A DNA stretch of 64,000 bases from Plantago ovata. Taxonomy: Eukaryota; Streptophyta; Magnoliopsida; Lamiales; Plantaginaceae. The translations under genes were made by a program, and so were the position numbers. Shown here piece after piece: positions 35,809 through 46,537 of the stretch (its first letter is position 1; each line of letters starts with the position of its first letter). The stretch spans positions 88,336,753 to 88,400,752 of the forward strand of contig CM051456.1 of NCBI GenBank assembly GCA_028274465.1, in the 5' to 3' direction. The notes beneath the pieces are model-generated. The model worked only from the letters and a program-made list of their open reading frames with translations, had not been told where the DNA came from and did no database searches.

Positions 35809-35814
35809 AATAAA
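35809..35814 (+). terminator. Candidate polyadenylation signal of the RING gene
   Basis: AATAAA 182 nt after the stop codon, in a T-rich 3' flank. Plant signals are loose, so the end of the transcript is uncertain. Confidence 0.4.
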
Positions 35815-36634
35815 AAGATCAGTATTATTAAGAGTTGCATGCATATTCTTTCGAAAAATATCATTAAGAGTTGGACTTTCCAACATATTTACTGCTTGTA
35901 TTCTGTTGAGATTGCATCAGAGATCCTTCTCAGTTTTCGTTTCGGATTTTCTTTCATCTTCCATTTTTAACCTTACACTAGTCTGTGACTAGATCTTGTT
36001 ATTCATCAGAAGGTGGATACTGGTGTAGAAGGTTTTCCTTCTTGCTTTGCTCACTCGTCCTTTTTCTCTAGCTCGAGACACGTCCTAGCATGCTTTTTTA
36101 TATATTAGGGGTGGAGCACCCGTCCGACTCCCATTTTACGGTGGTCTTAGGAGACTTGTATGAAAGAGTAGACTAATCTTCCACCCCTCATATCAAATTG
36201 TCCTTAGATTGAGAGCTATGAGTCTGCGTATTATACTGAGTCGAGGGCATCTGTTGCAGAAGAACCTGTAACAAGAGAAATTACTGAACTGTAGATTAAG
36301 GTTGATTAGTGAAGGCAGCGTGAGTTTATCAGCTAACTTAATTATAATAAGACAGATGAGTTTATTTGACCAGGACCGTTATAGTAATCCTGTTACGTGT
36401 TCGACTATCTCGTATCACCTAGTTTTGCTAAACAGATATTAGTCTAAGTTATTGGACCATTATGAAAATCAACTCAAGCACAGAATCTGTAGAGACCTCA
36501 TAGGCTCATGTCTGTAGTTAATTACTAACATAACATCTGATGATGCATTTTGAATTTTTAGAAACTAGAACATGAAAATTGAGAACATTAGAAAGCTCTC
36601 TGGGTAAGAATACAAACAAGCTAATTTAACACTC
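35815..36634. other. Intergenic region between two convergent genes
   Basis: The 3' flanks of the RING gene (plus) and the GDSL gene (minus) meet here. No reading frame with a recognisable domain, no repeat and no RNA gene was seen. Confidence 0.6.
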
Positions 36635-38021
36635 TCATCCTGATAACTCCTGTTTCTTCTTGCTCAACAGATAACTAAAAGATGGTTGACAGTAAGTCCC
36701 ATTAACAAATGCATCAGCCATGACCTTATACATCCCTTCAGTCAAGTGGACACCATCCCAGTTAACATACTGTGACGGATGTGCACACGACGTGGAGTTC
36801 GGTGAACCACAGGCATCGAAATAGTTGAAATTGTACATCCCACCACCGTAACCACAACACGTTTTGTAAAGCTCCTTGATCCCGTACTTGCTCCTGCTCT
36901 TCATTACTTCACTGTAGGCACTGTAATAGTCCGCGTAAACTATGGTGGATTTCGGAAACTTATGCCTGAACATGTTGATCTTAGCAAGAAGTGCAGTGTT
37001 GTGAGTAGTGGTTTGTTTGTTTAGACTGGCAACACAGCCCATGGCATCTCTGTCATCTGAAGGAGCTAGGTACAATGACAGAGTTAGGCACCCTGTTGGT
37101 GGGAGGCCTTGCACTAGTACATATTTTGCACCCTTTTGTAGTAATGCCTGTTTAAGGGGTTCAAAAAGAAAATTTAGTTGCAAATAACCGGTAAAAGACT
37201 GAACAGAATTATATTATGGAGGTAGCACTTAAACACAGGCAAAATTACATCCAGCTAACTTTTAAGATGGTCCTAGACGTGAATCGCCCTTTAAACATAT
37301 ATTACAAAATGTTATTTTCGTCAAGTAGAGCTGAACAGAACTCGATGATATTTTGAAACGCAAAAGAATACAGATGTATTATTACCTGTAGAAAGGCCGT
37401 GACACTATTAATGGCCAGTTGTTGAATAGTTTGAGTTGTGACAGAAGTTCCAAAGCTATAAGCATAATCATTGGCCCCAATTTCACCAACCCATATCAAT
37501 GCATCTCTAAACACGGCCTCACACTCCTTAGCCGTACTCACCGTGTCCTTACACCCTTTACTTCCCAACATCTCATTAAACCAAGCCAGCTGCGTCTCAA
37601 GTGATTCTGGAGTTATGTTCAGCGTCATGTTGTTCTTGGCAAAGAAGCTATGCACGATGGCCGTCGACCCGGCCACCGCGAAGTTGACACCGTGCGACTT
37701 GTCCGCCTTCGGGTCTAAATGTGGGGGTAGAAAGGGTAGTGAAAGGGCTTGTGTGACAAAGTCGATGACTAGGCGGCCATCTGAATATCGGTTTGTAGCG
37801 TGGTGGAAGAATGTGCGTCCGTATGGGAGGTTGGACACGAACATGAACCCGTTTGGGCCGGTGTTGGAGTGGGTGTTGCCGGTGTCGGTGTAGGAGTCGC
37901 CGAAGGCGTATATTTTGTTGAATGGGCGGGGTTGGGTGGCGGAGGATGATATAGTTGTAGTGAAGAGTAATAATATGGTGAGAGTTGTGAGGCTTATTTG
38001 TGATGAACTAGTTGATGCCAT
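36635..38021 (-). CDS. GDSL esterase/lipase, 2 coding exons
   Basis: Exon 1 is 38021-37386 (212 codons, MASTSSSQ to TAFLQ) and exon 2 is 37147-36635 (170 codons plus stop). The 238-nt intron is GT-AG in phase 0 and the protein is 382 aa, normal for plant GDSL hydrolases. Residues 1-29 form a likely signal peptide (hydrophobic LTTLTILLLF), so the enzyme is probably secreted to the cell wall or apoplast. SGNH blocks: FGDSYTDTGN with nucleophile Ser43; Gly118 in VAGST; Asn184 in GANDY; and DGVHLTE with Asp343 and His346. The expected reaction is hydrolysis or transfer of acyl esters; the substrate cannot be read from sequence. Potential N-glycosylation sites include NMT and NIT in exon 1. The next gene in the window is the convergent RING gene. 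All catalytic residues are present, so it is probably functional. Confidence 0.95.
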
Positions 38022-38069
38022 TGTTTTGGGTTGATGTGGCCTTGTTTTGCTACCTAGTGCTGTGTGAGG

Positions 38070-38077
38070 TATATATC
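38070..38077 (-). promoter_or_regulatory. Candidate TATA box of the GDSL gene
   Basis: The minus strand reads GATATATA ending 49 nt before the ATG at 38021, a plausible distance for a gene with a short 5' UTR. No transcription start evidence. Confidence 0.4.
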
Positions 38078-38639
38078 AATATGTATTGCGTAAGTTAGTT
38101 GGGAGCTAGATAAGTAGTCAATACGTTAGCTGTACTCTTCTAGGCCAGTTTTGCTAGATAAGTATCAATATGCAGGCAACCGCCGTGGACGCTAAACCAT
38201 GCATGATTAAAACCCGAAGAACAAAAATACTCATTTGTCAAGGAAACCATAATGTAATGGTGAGACTATATAATGTAATGGTTTCTTACCATACAGTTGG
38301 AAATGTGAAGAAAATAGTGTAGTACATAATACATTTGTGGAGTATATTTACATGAAAATCATTGTTTATTACTTGTTAATTTAGAAAATTAAATTTATAG
38401 TCGTAAGTTATTAAGGGTTGAGTGTCTTTGATATATTGTACACCAAAAAATGAATTTGGGTTAGTGAGATATAAGTGTCCAAAGTTCAAAGAATTTGTCC
38501 CACATTCATAAACTTTATCGCTCACTACAATTTTATTATTAATATGATAACTCCCAAAAACTACATTTTATTAGTATTCCTTATCTTAAAGAAAATTCAA
38601 TCAGTAAGTTATTAACGGAACGGATAAAATAAGACGTAT
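38078..38639. other. Upstream flank of the GDSL gene
   Basis: AT-rich with nothing recognisable. It should contain the distal promoter of the GDSL gene. Confidence 0.4.
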
Positions 38640-39150
38640 TGTAATGCCCCGGCCACTAATCGATCAAAAGTCCGAACCTTTGAGCCGACGCTATTTCTCT
38701 TGGGGTGCTCTTCGTGGTGATATGTTGGCCCCACAGACCAACACGTGTTCTAATCCGCGCACTTTATCCTTACTCGTGCGCGCACCGGGGTCACCCATCC
38801 TAAAATTGCTTCAGGGCAGTCACGCTTAACTCTGAGGTTCTTCTATGTGGATTTCCAAAAGAAAGGTGCACCTTGTTGACATGAGTAGCATTCTCAACCC
38901 CTTTAACCAACTGAATTTCTGGGGTGTTACATTCACCCCTCTTGAATTGTGCAACTTCCTCGTTGCGCTTTGTCCCAACCAGTCGTCCACACCTTGTGGG
39001 TTTTGGGCCAGTTTGTCTCTTTGTAACGCCCCGTCCACTAATCAGCCGAACTCCCGACCCTTTGGGCCGGCGATATTACTCCTGTAATGGTATTCGGGGT
39101 GATATGATGACTCCACAGACCAACACGTATTGAATTTTTGGGTTGTTACA
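38640..39150 (+). mobile_element. TRIM-like miniature LTR element (511 bp)
   Basis: Two related blocks, 38640-38931 and 39022-39150, both start TGTAA(T/C)GCCCCG and end G(T/G)GTTGTTACA or GGGTGTTACA. Both contain the CCACAGACCAACACGT core. The second lacks about 160 bp of the middle. The 90 bp between them is internal sequence without coding. Flanking 5-mers CGTAT (38635-38639) and CGTAC (39151-39155) fit a target duplication with one change. TGTAA...TTACA ends are common in plant gypsy LTRs. No clear primer site or polypurine tract was found, so two nested solo LTRs are an alternative. The strand is nominal. Confidence 0.5.
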
Positions 39151-40389
39151 CGTACCGTATTATTTTTTCACAAAATTGAATTAAACCTAATCTATTTATA
39201 ATATATAAAGTGACACAATTGATTTTAACTGAAGTTCATTTAATAGAGGTAAAAGTTAGTTTCATTTAATAAAGACTAACTAGACAAGTGTCGAAATGTG
39301 AATAGTGGCCTAAAATTTGTACGGTTGCTTAGATGATTTATGAACCGGGGAGGCGGGGTGCTAGCCTTATTTACCCTGCACTCCCTGCCACATTCACTTG
39401 CTGGACATGTGCTAATGGATGAATTGCAAGTTTGCAACCAACAGCAATCAATAGGGTATTTCTATAACTACCACCCGTTTTCATTTTTATTTTTCAAATG
39501 TCTGAATCGATAAAATATGCCCCATATAACCGAAGTATTAATTTTTATTTTTTTTTTAGTTTTACAAAAAATCATTAAAACTGGATTTGAATGCCAAATC
39601 TGACTGGTAAATTTTTTCCAGAATGGGGTGATGGAGTATCAATGTTTTAGTGGCAAGATGCATAACCGCATGAGAGAGTAGGGTACTTAGGGTCAGTTGG
39701 GTGAGAAGCAGTCCCATACGTCATAAGGCTTTCAATGCTTAACTGCTCTGACGGTGTGCAATCACGTAATTAAATTTCCCCGCCCACAGATTTTAGTGCA
39801 GTGCATACGAGTAAGTAATAAATACACTGTGTGGGGGTCATCTACGTGGAGGGGAGTGCAAATTTCCACAGAAAGTAATTAATGCCCATCAGTCTGGGAG
39901 ACATTTAAATAAATAATAAATGGCGGAAGTACTAAAAATTTACCCAATTTTTTTTAATATCCAATAAAATTTTACCTTTTTTTTTTTTAAAGTTCTACAT
40001 TATTAAAAATATATTATTTTTCTAACAATATTATTAATTTTACATCATACTTCACTTTAATAACTACACTTTATTCTTTTTTTTTTTTTAATTTTTAAAT
40101 AGATACCCCACTAATTTTGTCATTTTTTCTAATTACGTTATCATTCTTCTTAAACGAACGGTAATGAGTAATCTTTTATGAAACGGGAGAAGTATAGTAT
40201 AAGCAAATCATCAGAATCAAATCTGTATATTTCATGTGAAGACGAACAATATTAGGATATGTATGACCAGTGCACTAGCAAGGATATGTTACCAATATTA
40301 TTTAAATACAGTACTTGAAACTCTATACAATCATCCTTTGTAATTTATTTTAATTAATCATTCTTTGTATGACCCGTGCACTAGCAAGG
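39151..40389. other. AT-rich intergenic region
   Basis: No gene found. It contains several T homopolymer runs (about 39540-39560, 39970-39990, 40078-40092). A 28-bp direct repeat (TATGACC(A/C)GTGCACTAGC core) lies at about 40260-40287 and 40367-40394, the second copy at the left edge of LINE-1. Confidence 0.5.
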
Positions 40390-41301
40390 ATACAATCACT
40401 TCTCTTGGACCTGCTTTTGATGGTGTCCGGTTTTTGTTTGTTAGACCACAGGTTCTGACCTTTTGAGTAACCCCAGTGAGATCGCTGCCCCAAGACTTAT
40501 GAAAAGACTGACAGATATATATTTCACGAAAGTTGCTGCTTCTGCGGAATTTATTTTCTCTTTATCCTCTCGCCAGGTAGCTCATTGGAAGTCTCAGCGG
40601 GGTGCCCATTCTTCTGATTGGTTGCGTGTGTTCCTATTTCTGGTTTGGGACAGACAATGAACGGGAGGACTTACAGGTGTGTTCTGGGTTATCGGCTTGG
40701 TGTTGCATTGTTTCCGGTGTCCTTGCCCTGCTCTACTTGCTCTCGGGTTTTTTATGGAGATGTGTTTGGTGATCATGCGGTGTCATGTGCTGGGATGGTG
40801 GGTATCAAGCACCGACATAACCTCGTTCGGGACACTCTCTTGGATGTCTGTTTCCGGTCTGGCATTTCTGCTGGTAAGGAAGTGGATATTGGTTTGAGCG
40901 GCGGGAGAGACAGGTCCATCCGTCCTGCAGATTTGTTCCTTTATGCTTGGGATAGGGGACGGGATGTGTGTGTGGATCTGACCGGGTCTTCCCTTTTGAC
41001 CCGGTCTGGGTTGGTGGGCTTTGTGCCTGGACATGCGGTTACTGATGCTGCCAAGCGCAAGTGTGCGAAGTATCGGGACTTGTGTTTAGCTAAGGGATAT
41101 GGATTCCTTCCTTTCTCTTTCTCGACACTTGGGGAGTTGGATGTTGATGCTGTTGAGTTGCTTGTTAGAGTTCGGGGTTTCGCTTTGGCTCAGGATACTG
41201 TAGCGCGTGCTGCTCATCATATTTTCCCTAGGATTAGTTTTTCTATTGCTAAGGGAGTGGGAGCCCAGCTTGTTTCTCGGCTGCCCACTAATTTTGTGTA
41301 A
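40390..41301 (+). pseudogene. LINE-1: 3' end of a non-LTR retrotransposon RT protein
   Basis: 5'-truncated copy carrying the C-terminal part of the protein seen whole in LINE-3. The first frame (about 40440-40660) aligns with the LINE-3 segment before its GLGQ motif. A 1-nt frameshift near 40640 leads into a second frame to 41301 that ends VGAQLVSRLPTNFV. Conserved parts: C-x2-C...GDHAVSC zinc-binding-like motif, RHNLVRDTL, RPADLFLYAW, CVDLTGSS, KRKCAKY. The left edge is approximate. It is followed by an A-rich tail and (TAA)n. Confidence 0.8.
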
Positions 41302-41329
41302 ACTTTCTTTGTTTTTGATTTAAAAAAAA

Positions 41330-41331
<2 letters not shown>

Positions 41332-41389
<58 letters not shown>
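41332..41389. repeat. (TAA)n tail of LINE-1
   Basis: About 19 near-perfect TAA units directly after LINE-1 and its short A run. It ends where the LINE-2 fragment starts. Confidence 0.95.
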
Positions 41390-41390
<1 letters not shown>

Positions 41391-41515
41391 TTAGGAGTGG
41401 TATTTTTCTTTTTTCTAGACTTAACTTTTGTATCCAGAAAGGGGTGGGAGCTCAGCTTGTCTCTCGACTCCCTTCAAACTTTGTGTGATTAATAAAAGTC
41501 TCGATTATTATTAAA

Positions 41516-41516
<1 letters not shown>
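41390..41516 (+). mobile_element. LINE-2: very short 3' end copy
   Basis: Matches the last about 125 bp of LINE-3 (GTTAGGAGTGG, TTCTAGACTTA, AAAGGGGTGGGAGC, then TTAATAAAAGTCT). It is a severely 5'-truncated insertion sharing the family's 3' end, and is followed by its own (TAA)n. Confidence 0.85.

Positions 41517-41589
<73 letters not shown>
41517..41589. repeat. (TAA)n tail of LINE-2
   Basis: About 24 TAA units between LINE-2 and LINE-3. Confidence 0.95.
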
Positions 41590-43567
41590 GGTTGCCGCTG
41601 TTGGTACGATTTGGCGGAGGCTGGTCTCTAAGGTTGCCGCTTCTTCTGTCGGGAACTCGATGACTGCTTACTTGCAGGATTTTCAGTTTGGTGTTGGGGT
41701 CTCGGGTGGTTGTGAGGCTGTTCTTCATTCTGTCAACAGGTTTGTGGAAGCTAGAGGGGACGAGGTTGGGCTCTCTATGCTTTTGGTGGATTTTCATAAT
41801 GCGTTTAATTTGGTTGACAGAAGTGCTCTTCTTCGGGAGACTTGGTTGCGGTGTCCGGCCATTTCACCTTGGGTTGAGTTCTGTTATGCTAGGCCTGCTC
41901 GGCTGTATTACGGGGACTCAGTTCTTCGGTCATGTCAGGGGGTTCAGCAAGGGGATCCTTTGGGTCCTCTTTTATTCTCGCTGGTTCTGCATCCGTTGGT
42001 CCACGCTATTCATCAGTCGTGTGAGCTTTCTCTTCAGGCTTGGTATCTTGACGACGGCACTATTATTGGTGATACTCTTATGGTTGCCAAGGCGCTCGAT
42101 ATAATCCGTGTTGATGGACCAGCGCGTGGGTTGCATCTGAATGTCGATAAGACTGAGCTTTTTTGGCCGGTGGAGGACCCTCGTGGAAGGGTGGCTGGCC
42201 TTTTCCCTGCTACTATCTCTCGGCCGCTTCAGGGTGTCAAGCTCCTTGGAGGCTCTATTAGTGCGGATTCGGGTTTTTGTCTTGATTTAGTTGCGCGCCG
42301 GGTTTCCAAGACCATCACTTTGTTGGAGGCTATCCGCAAGCTTGATGATCCCCAGTGTGAGCTTCTTCTTCTTCGCAATTGTGCGGGGGTGGCGAAGTTA
42401 TCTTATGCTTTGAGGACCTGCCCCCCTTTGGCTTGTGGTGATGCTCTCGTCCAGTTTGATCAGGCCTTGCGTACTTCCTTGGAGTCGATCGTTACAGGTT
42501 CGGGGCCTGGTTTCGGGGATTGGCAGTGGCGGCTTTCCACTCTTCCCATCAGACTTGGAGGTCTGGGGGTCTTGTGTGCGGAGGATGTCAGTCAGTTTGC
42601 TTTTCTTGCTTCCCGCTTGCAGTCTAGCTCTTTGCAGGATAGGATTCTGTTGCGGTCCGGGGTTTCTTCTTCTGGTCCTACCTTTCGGTCTGCACTTGAC
42701 ACTTTCACGGCCTTTTGTGGTGTTGATGTTCTCTCTGTTACATCTAGCTCTCCTTCCCCCAAGTTTATGCAGTCTTTGGCAAAGAGCTATTTTGGTGTCA
42801 TTGATGCACATCTGACGTCACGATATGGATTGAGTCATCGGCAGAAGGCTCTTCTTAGTTGTGTTCGTGCTCCTCACGCGCAGGATTACTTATCCACCAT
42901 TCCTATTGATGGGTTGGGACAGCGGATGAACCCTCGGCAGTTCCGTGCTGTGTTGTGTTATCGCCTTGCAGTCCCTTTGTTCCCTGATGGTTCCTCTTGC
43001 TCGAGTTGTCATGTGCGACGGATGGACCAGTGGGGTGACCACGCTGCTCATTGTTCTAGCGAGGTGGGGGTGAAGTTTCGGCACAACCTTGTGCGTGATA
43101 CCTTGGCTGACATCTGTTCTAAGGTTGGAGTTGTTGTGCGAAAAGAGGTCCCTATGGGGTTCCTCTCAGATGGTGGACGGGACCTACGCCCGGCAGATTT
43201 GTTGTTATACAATTGGTCCCAAGGTCGAGACGCTTGCTTGGATGTTACGGGTGTCTCTCCTTTTGCTGGTGGGGGTTTGGATTCTTGGGTCCCTGGCGCC
43301 GCTTTGCAGTCTGCCGTTCAGAAGAAGAAGAGCAAGTATTCTTCTAAGTGTGCAGAGCACGGCTACTCATTCATCCCGTTTGCCTTTTCCACTTTTGGGG
43401 AGCTCGATGAGGAGGCCTTGACGATTTTTTTGCGCCTTAAGCGCTTATGTGTTAGCCATTCCAATGATGTTAGGAGTGGTGGTTTCATTTTTTCTAGACT
43501 TAGCTTTTGTATTCAGAAAGGGGTGGGAGCACAGCTTGTCTCCCGACTCCCTTCCAATTTTGCGTGA
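41590..43567 (+). CDS. LINE-3: non-LTR retrotransposon reverse transcriptase, 5'-truncated but open
   Basis: The frame is open from the truncation point (41590) to the stop at 43567; counted from the first ATG (41660) it is 635 codons. RT motifs: VDFHNAFN (Asp44), QGDPLGP (97-103), YLDDG (Asp131, Asp132; LDD instead of the usual ADD), LHLNVDKTE (about 158-166) and VKLLGG. The C-terminal part has a CCHC-like motif (C447, C450, H461, C465) and then RHNLVRDTL, RPADL (510-514), CLDVT (Asp528) and KKKSKY (555-560). That order resembles a restriction-like endonuclease of R2-group elements (inference). Predicted role: nick target DNA and copy element RNA into it. The 5' end with the zinc-finger region and start of RT is missing, so this copy cannot make the whole protein. 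It is the least damaged LINE copy here. Confidence 0.85.
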
Positions 43568-43637
43568 TTAATAAAAGTCTAGTTTTGATAAAAAAAAAAA
43601 AAAAAAAAAAAAAAAATAATAATAATAATAATAATAA
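43568..43637. repeat. LINE-3 3' UTR, poly(A) and (TAA)n tail
   Basis: Short 3' UTR with AATAAAAG, a run of about 27 A (43590-43616), then about seven TAA units. LINE-4 starts at about 43638. Confidence 0.9.
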
Positions 43638-45101
43638 CAAAGATGGGAGACGGCTCTGGAGATCGGATTTCTCCGGATGGCGTCCGTCATCTCTCTTGTT
43701 AATCTTCCAATCGGACGCGCAGGTAAGGTTTCTGATCAGGTTCCATTTGGTTTCTTGACTTCTTCTGCTTCCTTATCTTGTCTTGCTCCGTTCTTAGGGC
43801 CGGCGTTTGACAGATATTTCGTCGCACTCCGCTTACCGAATTGTGTCGATTGGACTGTATTGTTTGTTTCTTTGCGCGGCAACTAGTGTTTTGTTCGTTT
43901 TTCTGTGCCGTTTCTGGGGTCTCTGGCCGGTGTGGTTGTTGCGTTTGTGCCTCTGTGTGTCCTCTCTGTTTTTTGTGTGTGGGCGTTTTGTGATCTGTGA
44001 ATCACGTCGAGACTTTGGCATGTTGCAGTTGGTGAATCCGTTTCTTGCTCTGTTTCCGTTGTAGCTTTTACCTACTGCCTGTTGTGGGGTCTCTTTGCTT
44101 CTGTTTCTTGGCTGTTTTGTGGGGCTTTTCAGCAAGTCAGTTGTGCTTCTTTTTTCCACGTTTACTGTTCCACTTTCAGCTTTTTTTTGGTTTGGTTGAG
44201 GTCAGCTCTGCACGTGGCTTGTTTTGGTTGTTTCTTCATTATGCCCGAGGTTGTGCGGTTTCATTGTCCGTTTGTTGGGCTTTGTGATTGTAGGGATGGA
44301 AGTGGGAATGGTCTTACTCATAGCTCTTTAATTACACATATGTGTGATCGCCATTTCCGTGGTGATGCACAACTGGTTACGCGTAATGCCCTTGCTACTA
44401 GTCGGGTTGTTTATCTGTCTGATGAGGCCACTTTCAGGCGGATGGGTATTTGGTTGTGTGGGGTTTGTCTTACTACTCATACTGTTAGTGCTCGGTGTCA
44501 GCATGGCAGTGGTTTTGTTATGGAACCTCCTCTTTGTGGTGATGGTGTGGTTCGCTTCACTTTGTTTGACTTGCATGTACCCTCTGCTCTAGTTTCTTCG
44601 CCTGCCCGTGTTGTTGTGCCTGAGGCCCAGGGTTTTTTGGTGGCTTCTCTTGATGCTTTGTTGTCGAAGGGGTTGTGTACTGTCAAGTCGAACCCTCCTA
44701 AGTGTCGCCTGGGGTTTTCGCGGGTTTTAAAGGGAGCTTTGGATTTTGTGGTTTCTTCTCCGGGTGACCTTTCTTGTTGGGTTCGCTTGCTCGTGCTACC
44801 TATTTGTACGCCCAAGACATTTTCTCCGAGGAGTAGTCTTGAGTGTAGGGCAGTTGTTAGGCGTAAGCATGAGGAGGAGTGTATCACTTATTCCTTCCGT
44901 ACTTGGGAAGTAGCTGGGGGGGAGTTTACAACTGCTTCGTGACACTTTGGCTGCGGATTCACCTTCCTTTCGTCAGGAGTCAGATCCAGATATAGGTGAA
45001 GCCAATATTCGGCAGTGTCTTAGGAAGGTCAGTGATGGGCATTATTCCACAACTGTTCGAGTTCTTTCTTCCTCTGGTGTTGCCCCTTACTCTGTTGACA
45101 C
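43638..45101 (+). pseudogene. LINE-4: 5' end of the element, zinc-finger N-terminal region
   Basis: Probably the natural 5' end: about 600 bp of pyrimidine-rich leader, then a frame from ATG 44241 (MPEVVRFHCPF). The N-terminus has a C2H2-like arrangement (HCPFVGLCDC then THMCDRHF) and a second cluster, LCGVCLTTH...ARCQHG. R2-group elements carry N-terminal zinc fingers for target recognition; here that is inferred. A run of seven G at about 44915 coincides with a frameshift: after it the next frame (LRDTLAADSPSFRQ) continues to PYSVD at 45097. GY-4 interrupts the gene at 45101; the frame resumes as TLEAWKEK at 53313. Further RT coding is beyond the right edge. Confidence 0.75.
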
Positions 45102-46374
45102 TGATGAATGTGTATTTTACACTTTCATTCGAGTCTTTTTCACCTATTATAGCTATCCTCTATGTTAATTTAGCTATATTTTAGTACATTTTATTAGAAT
45201 AGTGTCACGTTTCCCTTTAGATTTTATTTTACAGGTTTTGGTTGAAATTCGGAGATTTACGGGCAATTATATTAAAGTCTACAAGGAATTGGTGTTCCAG
45301 AAGCATATTTGGAGTATCTGAAGGTTTCCGGATAGGATTTGGAGTCTAGGGGTCGAATCTGGAGGTTAGAAGGCCATTAGAAGTCTGAAACCGAGTCCGA
45401 AAAGGCAAAGAAATCCAAAACCGCGTCGAAAATGCGGAAATTCCGCGTGTACACTGTGGGGCGAACCGCCCCAGCCAGAGGCGAACTGCCGCGGGCAATT
45501 TCCGGACCTATATATAGTTGCGAGTTTTCTCTCCGAAAATCATATCTTTCCAAGCCTACTTTCTCACCTCTCTCTATAGTTTTAGGTAGGAACTTCCCGG
45601 GGCCTGTCCTGGGAGTTCCATAGCTTAGGGGATACTTTTTCATAGCAAATTGGAGCGCGTAGGATCGCAATCATCGGAGATTGACAACCTTCGGTAACTT
45701 TGTATCTTACAACTTTTATCTACTTATTTTATATTCTTTCAATATGTTTTCTTCTATGATTGCTATTGATTGCATGCCTATGAGTAGCTAAATTTATCGT
45801 TGGTGGTAGTATGTGAATTCTTAGCGAGGGAAGATAATCATGTTAATGGCTATATCGCGCATTATACTCCGTGTCATTGCTTTATTTCGTTGATCAGTTG
45901 AACACCAAAATTTTCGTATGTTGTATTGATTATTATGCACACATGGACACTTGTCGACCAATCAGACCAAATTATCTTCGTAGTGTTGAATGATTACGGA
46001 ACACATTAGGACGTTAGTTGTTGATGAGTCAGACCCATATTATCTTCGTAGTGCTTAATACTTACAACAGGACACAAGATTGATTCAAAGATCTCTATGC
46101 AAGACCGAGGAATTTATGCATGATTATCGATCCATTATGTTAAGAAGGACCATACTATCACCAATCTCCATTATCTGCTTGAAAACCCCTATTGCTTTTT
46201 ATTTGTTGTTTTATATTCTCTTGTTAAATAGATTAAGCTAGTTATAGTCCTGAGAGAACGACACTCGAGTCATTCTACTACTACACTACGGTTTTCGTTG
46301 TAGTTGTGGATTGCCTTTGGCTGAATAACAAATATTATTTGCTGAATCCGGAACCGACAAATCCACATTCATCA
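45102..46374 (+). repeat. GY-4 5' LTR (1273 bp)
   Basis: TGATGAATG...ATTCATCA. GC palindrome at 45458-45472, a degenerate second copy at about 45480-45493, and TATATATA at 45509-45516. Confidence 0.93.
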
Positions 46375-46376
46375 AA

Positions 46377-46396
46377 TTGGCGCCGTTGTCGGGGAC
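46377..46396 (+). other. GY-4 primer binding site
   Basis: TGGCGCCGTTGTCGGGGA, one change from the GY-2 site. Confidence 0.9.
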
Positions 46397-46537
46397 TATA
46401 CTCCTTTTTTCTGTTTAATTTGTTTTTATTTACAGCTTTAGATTCCTAATTCTTTTAGTTTTAGTTTTCCTTTTTAATCTCTCTCTGCTTTTCCTATTTG
46501 TTTCTAATCACTTTTCCTAGTCTGTCACAGATTGTGT

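Noticed and set aside
37471..37893. 140-codon plus frame opposite GDSL exon 1
   Set aside because: Shadow of the GDSL coding strand, which has signal peptide, catalytic blocks and a matching second exon.
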